DNA from: Kaistia defluvii
GTDB taxonomy: Bacteria > Pseudomonadota > Alphaproteobacteria > Rhizobiales > Kaistiaceae
DNA: 64,000 bases
Reading direction: 5' to 3'
Assembly: GCF_040548815.1 (NCBI RefSeq)
Contig: NZ_JBEPSM010000003.1
Location: 124,001 to 188,000, forward strand
How positions within the stretch are numbered: position 1 is the stretch's first letter; each line of letters starts with the position of its first letter. The position numbers and the translations under genes are program-made. The notes below the pieces were generated by a model. The model did no database searches. It had not been told where the DNA came from and saw nothing but the letters and a program-made list of their open reading frames with translations. Of the stretch, positions 62,707-64,000 are shown one piece after another.

Positions 62707-62907
62707 GAGACTGGTTCGCTGGCGGGCTAACTCGTCGCTCTTTCCAGCATGAACATTATTTTGGTCGGGAAGGGCTTCGCAGACTCGCGGTGCGGATCGC
62801 CCAAGCGGTTCCTCGTTGGATCGATACCACCCAGCCCAGAAACCGGTTTGTGATCCTTGGCAGGTGTCCTAATCAGGAGGCGGGACAGGGCACACGGGGG
62901 GCTAGAA

Positions 62908-64000
62908 ATGGCGCTGACGCCGCACGCATTCATCGCAAGATGGCAGAATTCGCCGATCAAGGAACGGGCGGCGGCACAGCCCCACTTTCTGGATCTTTGC
63001 GAGATGCTGGGCGAGCCAAAGCCGTCTGATCTGGATCCAACCGGCAAGGATTACGGTTTCGAGGTCGGGGCCAACAAGACGACGGGAACGCCCGGTTTCG
63101 CCGATGTGTTCAAGCGCGGCCATTTCGCTTGGGAGTACAAAGGAACCGGAGCCAACCTTGACGACGCTTTTGCGCAGCTTCAGCGCTATGCCGTCGCGCT
63201 CGATAATCCGCCGCTGCTGATCGTCTCGGACATCGGGACCACGATCCGCATTCACACCAATTGGACCAATTCGGTCTCCAAGCGCTACGACATCGCGATT
63301 GCCGATCTTGCCGACCCGGTCAAGCGCGGCTGGCTCAAGTCGGCCCTGTACGATCCAGAGGCGCTGAAGCCGTCCAAGACGCGGCAGCAATTGACCGAGG
63401 AAGCGGCGGGCGAATTCGCGGTACTGGCGCGTTCGTTGCGCGAGCGAGGCCACGATCCCGAGCAGGTCGCCCACTTCATTAACCGGCTTGTCTTCTGCAT
63501 GTTCGCCGAGGACGTGAAGCTGCTTCCTGAGGGCCTGTTCACGAAGATGCTGGAGCGGGCGCTGGATTACCCGGCCGAGTTCGAAGATTTCGCCCGCGAC
63601 CTGTTCGGAGCCATGACGAAGGGTGGCAGGGTCGGCTTCGAGAAGGTGAAGTGGTTCAACGGTGGTCTCTTCGATGGCGACCTCGTGTTCCCCTTGAACC
63701 GGGACGAGATCCAGATCGTCCATCGGGCGGCCAGCCTGTTCTGGGGCGACGTGGACCCCTCCATTCTCGGAACGCTGTTCGAGCGTGGTCTCGATCCCGA
63801 CAAGCGCAGCCAACTCGGTGCGCATTATACGGACCGGGACAAGATCATGCAGATCATCAATCCCGTGATCGTTGAGCCGCTGTTCGCCGAGTGGAGCGCC
63901 GCCAAGGCCCAGATCGAGGCGCTCATGGCCAAGGCACTGGAGACGAAGGGTGCACCCGCCACGAAGGCCCGGAACCAAGCGCAACTGGTGCTGGATCAAT
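62908..64000 (+). CDS. MmeI-like type IIL/IIG restriction-modification enzyme, N-terminal part
   Basis: 364 codons of a frame that runs off the right edge. The start MALTPHAFIARWQNS follows GGGGGG 8 bases upstream. The N-terminal domain carries a PD-(D/E)xK nuclease motif, Asp66-X9-Glu76-X-Lys78 (FADVFKRGHFAWEYK), the same spacing as MmeI. FEVGANKTTG before it and HFLDLCEMLGEPKPSD are family-typical. The helical domain then leads to LGAHYTDRDKIMQII (about residues 308-322), which precedes the gamma-class adenine methyltransferase in this family. Methyltransferase and target-recognition domains lie outside the window. Such single-chain enzymes cut at a fixed distance from their site and protect by adenine methylation. 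Confidence 0.88.
   Translation, partial: MALTPHAFIARWQNSPIKERAAAQPHFLDLCEMLGEPKPSDLDPTGKDYGFEVGANKTTGTPGFADVFKRGHFAWEYKGTGANLDDAFAQLQRYAVALDNPPLLIVSDIGTTIRIHTNWTNSVSKRYDIAIADLADPVKRGWLKSALYDPEALKPSKTRQQLTEEAAGEFAVLARSLRERGHDPEQVAHFINRLVFCMFAEDVKLLPEGLFTKMLERALDYPAEFEDFARDLFGAMTKGGRVGFEKVKWFNGGLFDGDLVFPLNRDEIQIVHRAASLFWGDVDPSILGTLFERGLDPDKRSQLGAHYTDRDKIMQIINPVIVEPLFAEWSAAKAQIEALMAKALETKGAPATKARNQAQLVLDQ

Noticed and set aside
62483..62752. Plus-strand open frame before the restriction gene
   Set aside because: It runs through the inverted repeats and G-tracts and has no coding signature.

Overview
The window is high-GC chromosomal DNA of an alphaproteobacterium. Gene order and family signatures (miaB-phoH-ybeY-corC-lnt-phrR-metK, rimP-nusA-ylxR-infB-rbfA-truB-rpsO-pnp, chvI-chvG-hprK-EIIA-HPr-ahcY-divL, addB-addA-trxA, folC-accD-trpA-trpB-trpF-ihfB-sppA-rpsA-cmk-aroA) point to the order Hyphomicrobiales (Rhizobiales). 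I cannot assign a genus from the sequence alone.

Layout. 1-7817: tRNA modification and envelope genes on the + strand, from the 3' part of miaB to lnt, the small regulator phrR, metK and trmB. 7890-18200: the transcription/translation operon from rimP to pnp, with a good promoter before rimP and an intrinsic terminator after pnp. 18217-22198: a minus-strand group (a putative papain-like protein, a GrpB-type nucleotidyltransferase, PEP carboxykinase, a HugZ-type haem protein), several of them behind conspicuous inverted repeats. 22438-26279: the ChvI/ChvG two-component system joined to a regulatory PTS (short HPr kinase, EIIA-Man type, HPr). 26300-32908: ahcY behind a strong promoter and palindrome, a DivL-type pseudokinase with Tyr in place of the phosphorylated His, a TsaE-AmgK fusion and a MurU-like nucleotidyltransferase. 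32915-39934: addB, addA, trxA.

40028-51469 is a long minus-strand block of origin-proximal character in this order (folC, accD, trpA, trpB, trpF, lapA, ihfB, sppA, rpsA, cmk, aroA). A close match to a ParB parS site lies just upstream of trpF. 51690-58312 then holds a TIGR02300 protein, tRNA-Ala(GGC), an AraC/SDR divergent pair, an APC-type antiporter flanked by two paralogous small exported proteins, an aldo/keto reductase and a Cys-rich exported protein.

58523 to the right edge reads as a genomic island. It starts at a 17-bp remnant of a tRNA 3' end (probably tRNA-Leu) with the tRNA's own terminator left on the chromosomal side. Inside are a decayed tyrosine integrase, three tiny minus-strand genes with dedicated terminators, a gene-poor repeat-rich stretch of lower GC, a serine recombinase with perfect 13-bp inverted repeats beside it, and, running off the edge, the N-terminal part of an MmeI-like (type IIL/IIG) restriction-modification enzyme with an intact nuclease motif. 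This right end is the accessory, defence-related part and the likeliest place for something new.
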